Shown here one piece after another: positions 42,585 to 62,502 of a stretch of DNA of 64,000 nucleotides. Both the position numbers and the translations under genes were made by a program. The notes under the pieces are model-generated. The model saw only the letters and a list, made by a program, of their open reading frames with translations. It searched no databases and was not told the DNA's origin. This DNA comes from Bolinopsis microptera (Eukaryota; Ctenophora; Tentaculata; Lobata; Bolinopsidae): positions 21,220,424 through 21,284,423 of the forward strand of contig NC_087074.1 in NCBI RefSeq assembly GCF_026151205.1, written 5' to 3'. Numbering within the stretch: position 1 is the stretch's first letter; the number at the start of each line of letters is the position of its first letter.

Positions 42585-43203
42585 TTTAAGAAATCGTCCA
42601 CATGAGAATTCTTCGTTGGGTTGGTACACAACAATTTACTTATCAAGTGGCATCTGAACACAACCGTAAATATAAAGAAGAAGCGCTTCTTTCACTGTTA
42701 TGTCATAAACCATGCCCTGGCAGCATCATTCAGGCCATATACAGGCTTCTTGAGTCTCCAAACCATGTTACTATCAGTTCTCTTCTCTTTTGTGGGTTTA
42801 ACCAATATCAGCCTGTCCAAAGGCTTGGACTCCAAAAAGGCAGCACGTACGTCAATGCAAATAGTTTGTATTCAAACATGTTAGCTAGCATTATGAATGT
42901 TCTTGTGACAGCTACCTGAAGATTGCACTCCTGGAATCCTTTTATCACAAGGCGAGCTTTGGTGCATAAACCCTCTGGTTTCTCCTTTTGGTTTTAAATA
43001 ACCCAACGACATGTAAACACTTCTTGATTTGGAAAACTTCTTCTATCAACTTCTCCGTAGACGTCGAACTTCTGCCATTGTTGCAATTCCTTTTCCATTG
43101 CGATATTTTCTTCATTGGACTTTGGTCTAGCTATGTTTAACCAAATCTCTTCGTCTCCAATTGCATCAACAAATAATCCTGCATCATCATTTTTAGCGGG
43201 CAC
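42585..43203 (-). mobile_element. Ty1/copia-type reverse transcriptase fragment
   Basis: On the minus strand 43203-42994 reads KELQQWQKFDVYGEV and FTCRWVI. After a frame change it reads TKARLVIKGFQE, then IDVRAAFLESKPLDR at about 42858, VWRLKKPVYGLNDAARAWF at about 42760-42705, and a final HVDDF at about 42600. These are the ordered N-terminal blocks of a copia reverse transcriptase, ending at the VDD catalytic motif. At least two frameshifts make it dead. No LTRs are seen around it. Confidence 0.75.
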
Positions 43204-43227
43204 CTCTTTAGTTCGTTACCATTCAAC

Positions 43228-43498
43228 TAATTCTAGGTCAACAATGAAACGTTCACCTGAACTAGGTATCCAGAAGATCATGGGTAAAAACAGTGGTGAA
43301 ACCTGTCGTTTCTGTAACAACTTCGATGATTCTCCTGAACACCAGCTTCTGCTATATCTAGAAGTCCAAGATACCAGTCACCTTCAACTTAAACAAGAAC
43401 TAAATGGAACTGAACCATATTCCTATCTAGAAGAAGTTCTGATATCAACAAAAAGCAGCACCCAAAAAGCATTCATTAGGAGAGTAGAATTTCTTTGA
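43228..43498 (+). mobile_element. C-terminal fragment of a non-LTR retrotransposon (CRFC..SPEH)
   Basis: MKRSPELGIQK then ETCRFCNNFDDSPEHQLLLY and a Lys/Glu-rich tail. A CxxC...H zinc-knuckle-like end of this kind closes the ORF2 of several LINE families. No reverse transcriptase is attached. Confidence 0.5.
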
Positions 43499-44630
43499 AA
43501 ACAAAATGAATCTCTCCAGGACTTAGCCAACTAGAAAGACTATAAAACAAAGACTCTGCAAACATCTCAGAGAAATGATAACACCTTAAAGAATAAAGAG
43601 GGAGGATCCTGGACCCCGAAATCCACCACCTTTCTGTACTTTCCGAGGTACCAATGTGGCAGGAAACCAGTACTCATGCTGCCGCTGAGCTAAAGCAGTA
43701 GAGGAGATGGCGGCTTCTCTGGGATCTAACACATCCTGAAACAGACCAACACTATGTCCCAACGCACTGGTGTTGGGATGTCTGCCCCCGGGGCCTGCCC
43801 GGGTCAATAAAGCAGTCAAGCATCATGTATGTTATGTTGAGCATTCTCAACCAGCAGATGTGGGAACTCCCACAAAAGACCGAAACAGATCTAAAGAAAC
43901 AGTTAGCAAAATCAGAATATAGACTTGAATTTGTTTATATAATTTATAAAGCGTATGTTATTGCCCACGTTAAGGGACCTGTTAATAATTAATTAAATTA
44001 TTAGCTATCTAAGATTTAATAATAATAATAATCACCTGAACTATTGACAACTTTCCAGCGTTCACCTGCCAGTCCTTCTTTTTTAATTAGGCTGCATGAC
44101 ACCCATGTGTCGAATTCAAGTGGTAATTCGAAGTATCTTAAGCAGCAGTAAGTCACTTTATACCTCCACTTAGAACTTAGTCATGAACAATAGAATCATC
44201 AAAAACCAATACAATAAAACATCTTGATCAATAAATGCCTAGCAGCACCAGACAGCGGCCGTGTACCTTTTTCGACTCCACAGAGTCTCTGATGGACTTT
44301 TGTTTACTTTTGTTAATAATTGGACCAACCTTTCTTTCTCGGAATGTATCCTACTGTACTTCATTATAATATTAAGATAAAGCAAATGTGAGATATTACT
44401 ACGAAATAGATTTATACCAAATTGTCCATGATATTAACTAACCATGTTGATGGGGGACACCAGCTCAGGCTATAATGTTCATAAATAGAGATTCGGCGTA
44501 ATGACAGGCTAAGCGCCGCTCAGTAATTACGATGTGGTGACTTTCAAAAATGTCTGTTATCTCAGTGATCTCTATTTGAGACAATAATATGTGAACTTAA
44601 TACTGTCAGATAAAAACATGGTCTTAAACG
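43499..44630. other. No gene recognised
   Basis: Only isolated short frames; includes the GACAGGCTAAGCGCCG repeat relative of 40150-40200. It ends at the assembly gap. Confidence 0.4.
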
Positions 44631-44730
44631 NNNNNNNNNNNNNNNNNNNNNNNNNNNNNNNNNNNNNNNNNNNNNNNNNNNNNNNNNNNNNNNNNNNNNN
44701 NNNNNNNNNNNNNNNNNNNNNNNNNNNNNN
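44631..44730. other. Assembly gap (100 N)
   Basis: Exactly 100 N, a conventional gap of unknown size. Gene continuity across it cannot be assumed. Confidence 0.98.
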
Positions 44731-44969
44731 TTAACAGTTCGGACTGGGTCATATGGGAGGGTCGCTGTGTAGATAGTAGGTAGGAACTGAGGGTGTTTCC
44801 ACTCCTGGCCCTCCTGTGGGGGCCATTACAGTAGGGCCCTGGGCCCACCAGCCGGGCCTATGTTCTCCGCACATGTGATCCATCTTGGGACACAAGGTAT
44901 ATGAGGGTAGGGTTGGGTGCGGCATGGAGTGAGGTGGCATTGTAGCCTGGCATCTTCTTTCTGTTGTAT
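44731..44969 (-). CDS. Proline-rich candidate exon at gap edge
   Basis: After a CCCTCAG acceptor (about 44970) one frame reads MPPHSMPHPTLPSYTLCPKM, HRPGWWAQGPTVMAPTGGPG and VETPSVPTYYLHSDPP. Composition is that of a disordered Pro/Met/Gly region. It may be the far C-terminal part of the SRCAP-like gene or another minus-strand gene; unassigned. Confidence 0.35.
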
Positions 44970-45526
44970 CTGAGGGCAAGATATTGGTTTAACAGGATAG
45001 CTAAATCACCAGTAAAATGAAGGTATGTAAATGAAAATGTAAGTGTAGGGCTGTGGGCAAGGTTAAATAATGGTGAATAAATTAAGTTTAGGGTCGGGGC
45101 TTTCCAAGTATTGTTACCTGGTACTCGTTCTTCCCTCAATCTCCCTCCTGTTGGAAGACAGTAATCTCTCCTTCTTCTCCTTGTTCCCCTGTCCTTCTCT
45201 TAGTAGCCAGCTTCCATAGCAGATTGTGGACACTATACTACCGTCTCATTCAACAAATAGTGTTTGTGTGTTAGGGTTAGGTGTGATAGGGCACTCAGCG
45301 TCAATCCTTTAGAGTAATATGGTTTTAAAGCGCTGTCTCAACTGTGTATCATGACAGTTTTCAGAGCAAGACCCCTTGAGGGTTACTTTGGAATTTCCTC
45401 GCGTTTTAAGTTAAAATTTAGGACAGGAAAACACATAATTAAAAAATAGTACCTCTGTTGTCTGAACTCTAGAAGCAGGTTAAAAAAAGGGGGAGAAAAA
45501 AAAAAAAAAAAAAATAAATATATAAA

Positions 45527-45754
45527 TAATAATAGTACCAGATATCCGCTCAATCTCACTGAACAAATCTGAGAAAGTTAAGGTACAAAACTGGCTAGCC
45601 TCGTCCGCACGGACACTGGCTTTGTGGGTTAGGCTTGTGTTGGGGGGTGCAAGTCCTGGCGGGTCACGGGCGGGGGTCTGTACTGCTTCTTTTCTCTTCT
45701 CTGTAGCCAACCGAGTGTCCTCTCTCACTACACTGGCGGGAAGAGGGGTGTCAG
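45527..45754 (-). CDS. Candidate exon, unassigned
   Basis: An open minus frame ends at a GTACTA donor (about 45526) and reads REDTRLATEKRKEAVQTPAR, DPPGLAPPNTSLTHKASVRA and TLTFSDLFSEIERISG. It is soluble, charged then amphipathic, and plausible coding sequence. The acceptor is uncertain and no family is recognised. Confidence 0.4.
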
Positions 45755-45924
45755 CACTCGTATAAAGAAGTTATATTGAAATGCTACGTTAGTCGAAGCA
45801 GCCATAGCGAACATATGAACTACTGGCCGTGTAACTTATTCCGATGTTCAAAGTATATTACAGTATACTAGCAGAATCCCGTATAACCCTAAAATGGGTC
45901 AAGACTCAAGAGACTAAAATTAAT

Positions 45925-46204
45925 TATTACCTAGTTAATTTCGCGTTTTTGACACGCAACCCTGGGGGTCCAAATTTGAGGGCTTTAAAACTCCTATATC
46001 CTTGGCCAATTTTTTATTTTTCCATGGGCTGATTTGGAGGCCATTAAAGGCATTTGACCCATCAAAAAGTTTCAGTTGTATATCTTTTTTACCGGTTTTT
46101 GCGGAAAGCGTCGCGTTAAAGTAGATGCCGTGTGTGTCATAAAATGTACGGATAAACACATAAATCCATCCATATATATCGTCTCGCTTTATATATATTG
46201 TAGA
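45925..46204 (-). mobile_element. Helitron-like element, copy 3
   Basis: Reverse-orientation copy starting A|TCTACAATATATATAAAGCG at 46204 on the minus strand, with the same GCGAGACGATATATAT and CGCRACGCTTTCCGCAAAAA body as copies 1 and 2. Confidence 0.55.
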
Positions 46205-46512
46205 TACCCATTACATTAATTCATTACATTAACAGGTGATGACAGATTTGTTGAAATTATTAGGCGCCATAGTATGACGTACTAATACCATATACAATTT
46301 ATTGATTTCTTTGATCTCTGAAGCATTCGTTTATTTTGTTCTGAATCTACTTTATCACTTGAAATAGCATCGCTCAGCCTAATTCTATTTTATCTGTACT
46401 TTCTGTATCATATCGCATCGCCACAATTATCAATTTTAGACCGATCACTTATATTATTAACCCGATAGATCGTTTCAATTAGGATGAGCAATGTCGAAAT
46501 ATCTTAACAACC

Positions 46513-48060
46513 AGAGATGATTATCTTAAGAACGAAAGGAAATTTTCGATATGTACTGACATCGGCAAAAACCAACCTACGATTGCTACCAATGAGCGCC
46601 ACAGCACACCTTACATTGACGTATACCCAGACAAGATGAAGCAGGTCCAAGTTTCAGAGATTACCAATAAACGCATTAGACTACGAGGCCGAAGTTCGCA
46701 ATTTACAGAGCTCTCGGGGTTAGACTTAGATGGTATGTGGTCGTAGTTGCACAGCTTTCAATTCACGCACCATCAGTATCGATTGTGTAATCAAGGACAT
46801 GTTAGAAAAGTGCAAGGCCTGCAGCAAAATCTCCTAATAATCGCGAAGGAGAGGTGCGATTTTCTAATCATAATGCAAGAAAAATGCATTGTGATCATTG
46901 GAAGTGAAGAATATGACTAATTTAAATTTGAGGCATTATCTGGCCACTAACAACTAATGCTGAAGCAGGTCACCCAGATACAATGAAGAACAACTACGGG
47001 CCGGATTACAGGGTTCAAACAGAAAATCTGTCTCCCAGAGAATTAATGAATGGTCGAATTAATCAAGACATCGAGAAGCGCACTAATATCTGTCACTATT
47101 TAACTGCTTATCCTAACTTCACGAGAAAAATCGAGAGCTGAATTCCATTTATAGCCTTATCCAGCTATCCCGATTATATTCAAAGAAAATAAAGATGATT
47201 TAGACTCCTGGTGGAAAAACAACGTGAAGTGGGCTTTACATGGAGAAGCACTGAACTCTGACTTTCAGTGAAAAAATGAGACAGTTAGGAACTTGCTTCT
47301 TTCCATTTGGTGCAGGCACGGATAATCAGAAGCCGTTTGTGATCCATCAAGTGGCAGTTTGGGATGGTGTATACGTAGGAAATTGATAAGCAGTCGTAAC
47401 TGAGACAGTTCACCTTCAGAAAAAACAATCGCAAATGTGCTTCCAGCCCCCGATATCATTAGAGGACTACTTAAAGTGAACAGAAACCTCACTAAAGAAC
47501 AGCTAGATGCGTACAATTCAGAGGAAGATTTGGTCACAAGATCAATGGACCCGCTGGAGCGGGGAAAACTGTCATACTCATTACTCATCGCTAAAGCAAT
47601 ACAGTTGGCGAAGTCGGATGAAAACAGAAAAATACTGTTTTTCGTTCGCTAACTCTGAAGCTGAATCAAGAGTTTACGACTGTTTAGAAAAAGCTAATGT
47701 GGCGTCACTCTGTAAAACTGAGAGATAATGAACTTGACTCTACGTTTGATGATATGATGAAAATGATGGAAAGGACAACGTCTCACATTTCTGAAATGAC
47801 AGCTAGCAAATGATTGACAACCAAGTGATTATTATTCAAGGTCTTCTGGATTGTGCCAAAAAAATCAAAAGTCAACGTATACTCCCCCGTTTGATAAGGA
47901 GGATTCCAGAAAACCATTTCATTCACTGGAATTGTGACCTTTTTTATAGAACGAAATTTCAGGCTTCGTTACTTTCCGGGCCGCTCGGCAGTACACAGAC
48001 AGGTTTTCTCTACCGGAAAAGAATGTTATCGAGCAGATAGGGCATCGGCCGTTTCGTCAA
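46513..48060 (+). pseudogene. Decayed ORF with P-loop (GPAGAGKT), SF1-helicase-like
   Basis: Fragments in shifting plus frames: DDYLKNERKFSICTDIG and TPYIDVYPDKMKQVQVSEIT at 46.5-46.7 kb; KDMLEKCKACSKIS at 46.8 kb; NLTKEQLDAYNSEEDLVTR then the Walker A GPAGAGKT (47547-47570); AIQLAKSDENRKILFF and NSEAESRVYDCLEKANV to 47.7 kb. A Q-rich approach strand, P-loop, then K.LFF resembles UvrD/DUF2075-type superfamily 1 helicases, which turn up in large DNA transposons and viruses. There are many stops and frameshifts. Identity is inference from one motif set. Confidence 0.35.
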
Positions 48061-49790
48061 GTCTAAAATCTGGATAAATAACATATGACATGGCACAAGA
48101 CATGAAGAGGACAGGCACATTAAGGTGGCCGAAGGTGCAGACCACCAGTTTAATCCTCCCATTCGTCCTTATCACTCGATTATTTTATCGAAAAAATTAA
48201 GAAACACCCTTCGATAATCAAATACTTTATCAGTAATGAAAACCACATAGAAAAAGAGATATGGGAAAGAGAAATTGGCCTTTTTTCTGGTCACGTGTAT
48301 CGCAATGATAGCCATCGTTGAACAAATACCTGGTCATTACATTCGTGGTCTAAAATCAACAACACTTTTTTAATAAACGTGATTTGAATTTTGTGCACCT
48401 TATTCTCGACCAACAATTGGACAAACTGGCATGAGTAAGGGTTTTTAACGACGGTTTGAGTTAGCTGTGGCTTTTACATTCCTTATTAACTCAGGGAACC
48501 TAACGCTTTATTGAAATTTAGCAGCCTATTGTCATTATTAGAAGGGCTGAAATGAAAATAAATCAATTTATGTGAGGGCTGGGTCTGGGCCTCCAACATA
48601 AAATTGCGATCACAGCTCCGTGATTGCTTCTGGTGAATGGCCAGCAGTTATTGTAGCTACAGCGAATTTCAGCTGAATAAGTCTCTTGAGCATACCCAGC
48701 AGTTTCCTAGGGCCCATGTCCCGGCTAGAGTGTATGTACGGTTTTATTATTCGGCGGCCCTGACTTTAGTCATTTGATGAGGCTGCACATTCATAAGATC
48801 AAGATCTATAGAAGGAACTCCAATGTTATGCTAAAACATACCCATTAAAAACAGTTTTGAATCATAGATAGCATGCTGCTGAAAAAAGGACAATTTTTCC
48901 TCTTTTAGAAGATTCAATATTTTAGTCCTAACATATTATAAGGCCAAGGAAACATAGATTTATCTATTTACTTGAGTCCCGGAGTTCAGATCACGAATGT
49001 TACCTTTTCAATTTCAGGTATATTTTTGAAAATGAATGATTTGAGTACTATTTTGAGGATGCGTTTCTTTAGTCATAAAAAACTTGAGCCTTTTAAACTA
49101 AAAATGGTACATGTCAGAAAGATAAAAAGAACTATATAAGTTCACCAATCAGCTGTTTACCTGGGTGGGAGTTTTTTGAAAGCTGTTAGAGATATGTTCA
49201 GAAATCACTGATGATATACGCAGTTGTAGTCGAGGGGGTTGAAGCGCAGGGTGCCACTTGGAGCTCCTGCACTGTCAGGATAGACTGGACTGATGAAGTG
49301 GCAAACTCCTCCGCAGCGCAACCAGGTGACTTTGTTCGTCTATCTCTGTCCCGACTTCTCCGGTTTTATTCTGATAGGCCTTCGTTTGCTTATCTTCCTG
49401 TCTTTACCTCTGCAGCGGGGAGTTATTAATTATTAAATATTACATAGAAATAACTAATAATACGAGAGCAGGAAGATAATTGCAGAATTAAATCGACTAT
49501 TCATAACTGAGTGTCATAGTGACAGTGTAATCGAATTTGCTCTCGTGGGATAATGATGCAGATGAAAATGACATAAAATCCCAGTTCAGATAACAAGAAT
49601 GGAAAACTAACTTAGGGAATGGTGTAGATGGGTGTTTAACATCAGGTGTTACACTCTCTTAGGAACGAAGGGGACTGGTATCTCTTCCAGAGGAGAGTAC
49701 TCTGCGGTGTGGCTGTTCTGTCTCTCTATTACGCTGATAAGGGGACCTTAAACTGGGTGTTTTAAATCATTTCAGGCAACCTTTTCAAAT
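48061..49790. other. No gene recognised
   Basis: No open frame with domain content. Short minus-strand text such as AEYSPLEEIPVPFVPKR near 49.7 kb could be a terminal exon of the SRCAP-like gene but is unsupported. Confidence 0.35.
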
Positions 49791-49859
49791 CTGAGTAGCA
49801 ACTGCTATCATGTTTTTCTGTTAAAAAAGGCACCAATAAGTGCCCCGAGTAGACTAAAC

Positions 49860-50315
49860 AAATCGTTACCCAAATCGGTTGGAGAAGGAGGTATAATAAC
49901 AGCCTGAGGTGGTGGTAGGGGAGGAGGGGTTCAGGAGGCTCGTCCTTTATCTGTAGGGGCTGGCTGGGGGAATGATCTGGAAGGTCAAGTTCAGGGGATT
50001 ATCGTAACTTCTGGTAACATCGCTATCCGTCATCGTATACTCCGATGAAATACCTGGGGAACAGAGTGGTTACCCGTTGGAAATATATTTATACGTGGCC
50101 CCTTATTTTTAAACACAATGAAAACAATAATGTACGGCCTAAACTGCCTAGGTGCCGGATAAAGATAAAGGGCCTTGGGAGAGGCTAAGAAGTTGAGACA
50201 CTTACTGAGGCTTGTAGGACAGGATCCCAGGTGAGTAGACATCATGATCTTGCGGGTGAGGGGTTGGAGGTCTCCACAGGCATGTCCACGGGCCAACCTC
50301 TTCTTCTGCAAGGTC
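49860..50315 (-). CDS. Candidate C-terminal exons of the SRCAP-like gene
   Basis: Exon 50206-50315 (TTGTAG acceptor, GTAAGT donor) reads LAEEEVGPWTCLWRPPTPHP then QDHDVYSPGIL. A W.PP.PPQD...(I/V)Y block is a known landmark C-terminal to the helicase in Domino/SRCAP/EP400 proteins. The next exon starts at about 50053 and is Pro-rich (IIPPASPYR; PPSPTDLGND in an adjacent frame). Order and strand agree with the remodeller gene ending at 53.8 kb or continuing here. Confidence 0.4.
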
Positions 50316-51199
50316 CTACAAGTGGGAACTGGGGCCAACAGTTTGTTACTTTTTGTTTGTGTACTGCACTGGAGTCGCACAGTTAAATGAATACGAAATT
50401 TGTGATCGCTATAGTATAAATAAGAGAAGGCATTGTAAGTTTTATTAACCAGCAAATAGTACATTCCACACTCACGAAGGTTAAGCGATCTAGATGAAAC
50501 ACCTCTGTACAGGAGTGGACTAGAAAAACAACGGATTTCGGAAAAAAAGTTCGTTCCTTAAATTCTGGCATAAATTTTTTTCGATAAACTGGAAGGTTCA
50601 ACCATCTTGACTTCAACTGCCAGAAGTGAAATTTTTTGGCAAGATTTTCAGTGGGAGGGATCTGGGTACTGAGCCCAGTAGCGGGAATATTCATATCGCA
50701 CATGCAAGTTTAGTCCAACAGAGGCTGGCCTACTAGCCCACATCCTGTAATATATGTGATAGCTGACACAGAACACTCCACTTATATGCGATCTTAAAAC
50801 ATTTCAAATGGATAAAAAATATTTAAAAAATCGACGTTATTCTGAGGGGTTCATTTCAATGAGAAATTTATCATAAAACAATAAATTAGCTGATTTCACA
50901 CATCGTACTAATAAATGAAAATATTCTGACATAAAAATTCCCGTCCCTAAAATTTTAACAACTGCGAAACTTGAGGCGGTTTTCATCTATAATCTAAAAC
51001 AGCTAACAGAGAGTGGAAAATACCAAAGATTAATAAATACAGAATCCTTCCATCTAGGGAAGATACGAGAGAATGAAACCCTATTCTACACATCATGAAT
51101 GCCAGAAGAAGCTGCTGACCATTATAAAGAACTCGGGTCAGGATTGAGACACCACTAACTACTCGGAGGGACATTATTCTACTTTCCGAAGGGAAATGA

Positions 51200-52530
51200 A
51201 ATGGCGGGCCTGAATTAACAGAGATTCATAGCTAGGGGAGGAACGCAGGAGTTCACACCGCACAGAGAACCCAACAGTTTGGAGATTAGAGTGGCAGGCC
51301 AGATCCCGGTTGGAACTGGGAGTTAGGATTTGTGCAAAGGTGAGGATGGTATATGGTGCCTGATTGTTGGACTGATGACACAGTCAGTGTCTGAGGGACC
51401 TGGCCCTGGTTAAATAATGACACCATTTGTTTGGTAAGTTTTAGTTCCACCCTGGGTTAGGTCCACATTCCCGTACTGGTTAAGGATTGTGAGGTTTACA
51501 ACTGGTTGTAGTGCTGGCCCTTATTGTAAAGGTGACTGTTAAAATAAGTCAGGATGGACTGGTTGTGCCCTTGGATTATAGCGAGTGTCCCAACCCAGCC
51601 AGATCTTGAACGCTGGTTTATGGAGACACTGGAGGAGGCTGTTAAGGGGTGTTGTTTGGAACGTACGGGACAGAGTATTCATTTTGTTGGCAGTAGCTCA
51701 TAGAGGTCGGAAGAACTTGGGGAGATTGGAATCAGCCGTGAATGTGTCAGGTAGTTCGGTTTAATAGTCAATGTTAACGTTGCCTTCTGAGAATGTTGTT
51801 CGGACATAGAAGATGAGGCTTGACGCGACACTGTGAGGGCGATTGGGGGTTTGACTGGTCCAGCTGGCTACTGGTTGGAAAGGAATCATAAAGATGCGTG
51901 TTAGGAGCAGTGGATTCCTTTTGAGGGGGGGGCCGTATACGTTCTTTTTTGGGGCCTTTAAAAACAGTAAGACGAGGAGTAAATCCAGCCGAACTACTCT
52001 GATAACAAACTGGTGGCCTACTAGGATTCTCTGGATTATAATGGATATCATTGGTCTAGCTTGAGTCAGGACAGGTATAAGTTCTCTGCCAGGGAATGGC
52101 ATCCTTGGGACAACACAAGAAGGCCCAGGTCGAGCTCAGGTCGAGTTAACTTCGCAGCTTGAGGCTGAGGGCATGCTTGCGCTGTGCTGAGAGCCAACTT
52201 CTTCTATACACTTTAGGCCACTCCAGGTAGCAAACCTCCTCTTTCGCTGCTCTATCTTGGGACTAAACATTAGCATTATTGCCTCTTCTTCTCATAGACA
52301 GAGGCCGGACATATCCGGCATCGGAGGAGTGCTCAGAAGAAGACGGCAGCTCCTCTTCCCTCCGCTGTCTCGGCGCGAACGGCGCTTCATCTTGCATTTC
52401 GTAGTATCACCTGGGGGTCCCGCACATTGAGTAGGTTAGAAGAAGGTCGTCCTGGTATCCTGTTCCTCCCCTGCGCAGGCCTGCATGCGCTGAAGACTCG
52501 TGTCTGTACACGAGGCAGTGTCCTCCTGCA
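51200..52530 (-). CDS. Candidate Ser/Gln/Pro-rich coding region, frame-broken
   Basis: Minus-strand text alternates between frames: PFAPRQRREEELPSSSEHSS near 52.35 kb; SSSAGFTPRLTVFKGPKKER and DSFPTSSQLDQSNPQSPSQC at 51.8-52.0 kb; SLFNQGQVPQTLTVSSVQQS near 51.4 kb. Low-complexity Q/S/P text is typical of remodeller C-termini, but a one-frame reading is impossible as assembled. Confidence 0.3.
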
Positions 52531-52549
52531 ATGAAATAACTTTAGCTAA

Positions 52550-53760
52550 CATATAATTTGTTGTCGGGGCAGTTATCAACTCTTAAAAAAGATGTCCCTG
52601 TGGCAATGGCAGTAAGGCTACGTAGGCGCCACTAGCCAAAAATATTGGTTTTGGTCGCCAAAATCGACTGCAACTTTTTTCCCTAGTAAAATAATCGGTA
52701 GCTCTAAAAAGCTGCTGTGTGGCGTCATCAATGGTTTACAGGCAGTAATTGTCGCAAAATAATTATTTAGATAGGGTATCAGCTAGTACAAGGCCTGTAG
52801 GCAGTACGACCCTATCAATTAGATAGTGATAGTTTTACACGCAAATCAAAAGAGCAATGCAAACATGCCGCGCATGGTCTTCTGGTACGTTGGCGCGCCA
52901 AATGGGAACTTTGTACTTCAAAATTGGCAAAAAGGAAGGACCCAATCCCGCACTTGTCGCGTCATGATGATCTGCAAGATGGCTGTCTGTATAATTGCTC
53001 TGCTATCATAATATACGAACTTAACTCATTTACAACCTACAAAAATTAAGACTTAAAGTGTGGAAGCGAATAATAGGTAGGGCAGCAACATACCCTATAT
53101 TCCTACAAGTATAGTAATGATTATTTAGCAACAACGATGCCCTAGATTGGGACCTAATAGGGGCCACATTTTTAATCCAGCTCCTTTTTTATGGCCCTTC
53201 CAAATGTTGCGCAAAGACTTTAGCCTCAAGTGTACTCATGTGTCGAAATAATAACGTATTTGGCACCACAACAACGTTATCTTTAAGGTTGATTTGCAAC
53301 GTTTTACAAAGTTGAAATTGAGGTGTTTTCATAAAAAATAAATGCATCAAGTTTAGTAGTTACGTGTCAAAACGCGCCAAATTTTCCAATATAATATGAC
53401 ATATGAACCTTGAGTTTCCTGATTGATCTGCAGGCAGAGGCACCTTTCAAAGAACCAATAATATGATACATGTACATGAGGTATATGTACAAATAAACCA
53501 AATGAATAATAAGCGAGACACAACATAAATCATTAAACAAAGTCTTACTTTCCTGTTTTTAAGTAACTCGGAGAAGTTTTCTGCGTTTTCGCAGCCTCCA
53601 AAAAGCGTAGAGCAAATTGTTTCAAGGGGGCGTGAGCTGAGAGTATTAGCCGTTAACATTATACAACTGTAATACAACTACCATACATTATACACACAAT
53701 TAAATCTTCTCGGATGCAAATATATAGCATCCAGTAACGGTAAAGTTTTATTTCCTATTC
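52550..53760. other. No gene recognised
   Basis: AT-rich sequence without domain-bearing frames, between the last confident SRCAP exon and the candidate downstream exons. Confidence 0.4.
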
Positions 53761-53763
53761 CTA

Positions 53764-61015
<7,252 letters not shown>

Positions 61016-61129
61016 CTTTAGGGCCAAAACGTTTTGAGTGACCACATGCCCCTGCTGCTTCAAATTACAGCCACCTGCTGAACTATCAGAGGTTTTCGTG
61101 CTTGGCCTTCTTCTATGACACCACCCTCT

Positions 61130-61245
61130 GGACAGGGGCAAAGCCATTGCTGCTCATGAAAAGGGGTTGAGGAGGTGCTTCCTTTTTTTTTTTACTTTCC
61201 ACTTTAGGCATTACGTGACCAGTGGGGAAACCTTGTTCTAATAGA
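61130..61245 (-). CDS. Candidate upstream exon of the SRCAP-like gene
   Basis: DLLEQGFPTGHVMPKVESKK then KKEAPPQPLFMSSNGFAPVQ on the minus strand, just 5' of the HSA exon. It is basic, Pro/Gln-rich and plausible as N-terminal remodeller sequence. Borders are unknown. Confidence 0.4.
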
Positions 61246-62500
61246 TCGGGAAAGAGCGTCCGTGGGTAGCCGCGCAATTTTATTTTGCTGAAATATAGTT
61301 TTTCGAGGAAAGGGTTTGGATTGGTTTTGTCCAGAGGTTGATGTCCAGCAGGTTTTCCATCATTTATGTAGGAAAAAAAAAGCTCAGCTTAAAATGGTTT
61401 TCTAAGATTATCCTGAAAAAGGTAGTTATTCGTGTCATAAAGGTCCCTGTCATAGCAGCAATTATAAGTTGTTTTAAATTGATAAGTCAAAACTGAAGGC
61501 TAGGATGTTAAGAAACCACGTAAATACAGAGCTAGAGACCTATTTGATTTAATGTACATAACACAGAGTTCAAAACAAAGAATGTCCCCTTCCAAAAATA
61601 ACCTGGTGTTTTTTGGATTTCATTCCTCAGATCATTTACTAGGTTTGTCCCTCTTCATATGCTGGGCCTTTTGGTTGCTGGATTCAGGGTATTGTAGTGA
61701 CATATCGCTTCATAATCTCCTATTCAATAATGCTTCCCTGTAAAAATAAGTTTTAAATTATTTCCCATTTAAAAAAAAATGTTTGCCCACAGACAAGATC
61801 AAGAGAAATTAAGTATAGTCAGATTTTTTTTAATTCTTAGATTTAGAATATGTTGCGTCAGGAAGGGAGGCGGGGGCGAATCATCTGGCAAGGATGATTG
61901 AACATTGACAAATAACACCAGTTTAAGTCCCCTAGCCTGAGAATATATAAGTAACCTCAAATTAAAAAAGGAATCGCAATATTGTAAGCAATGAGGCAAG
62001 AAATTATTTATTTAGCTTAAAACTTGAAAAATCTCTCTCATATAAATATAAATTACACTTCAATTTAAATTAAAAAATTATAAATCAATCACTATAAATT
62101 TGAAAATAATTTCCCCATACAGCCCATTGTCCCACACCAAAAAGAAATATATCCTCATTCTATTAAACAGTTATTTTTTAGTTTTAAAATCAATACACTA
62201 TACTTAGTTGCAACCATTTATAAAAAAAAAGCAAATTGATTTGTGATTTAATAAAAAGATAAAACTAACCAACAAAGCTCAAGAGGGAGGTGGGCACTCT
62301 GGTATTTTTAACCCCACTCAAAAGATCTGTTCTTATATACTGAACCAAAATCCTCCTCAGTCAGGTTTTGGGATTCTAGATAGATCTTCTGTGATAGGTT
62401 GGGCGGGCTGTGGAAGCTAAGGTGGCAAAATGGGTTTGTTGGACGCAGCAAGAGTTTGAAATTCCACCAAATGGGGCTGAAAGGGGTCTGATTTATTTGT
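61246..62500. other. No gene recognised
   Basis: AT-rich, with some homopolymers; no domain-bearing frame. Confidence 0.4.
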
Positions 62501-62502
62501 AG

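Noticed and set aside
43586-43819. Minus frame ending WFPATLVPRKVQKGGGFRGP as a conserved gene
   Set aside because: Short, isolated between transposon fragments; possibly transposon-derived but no family could be named.
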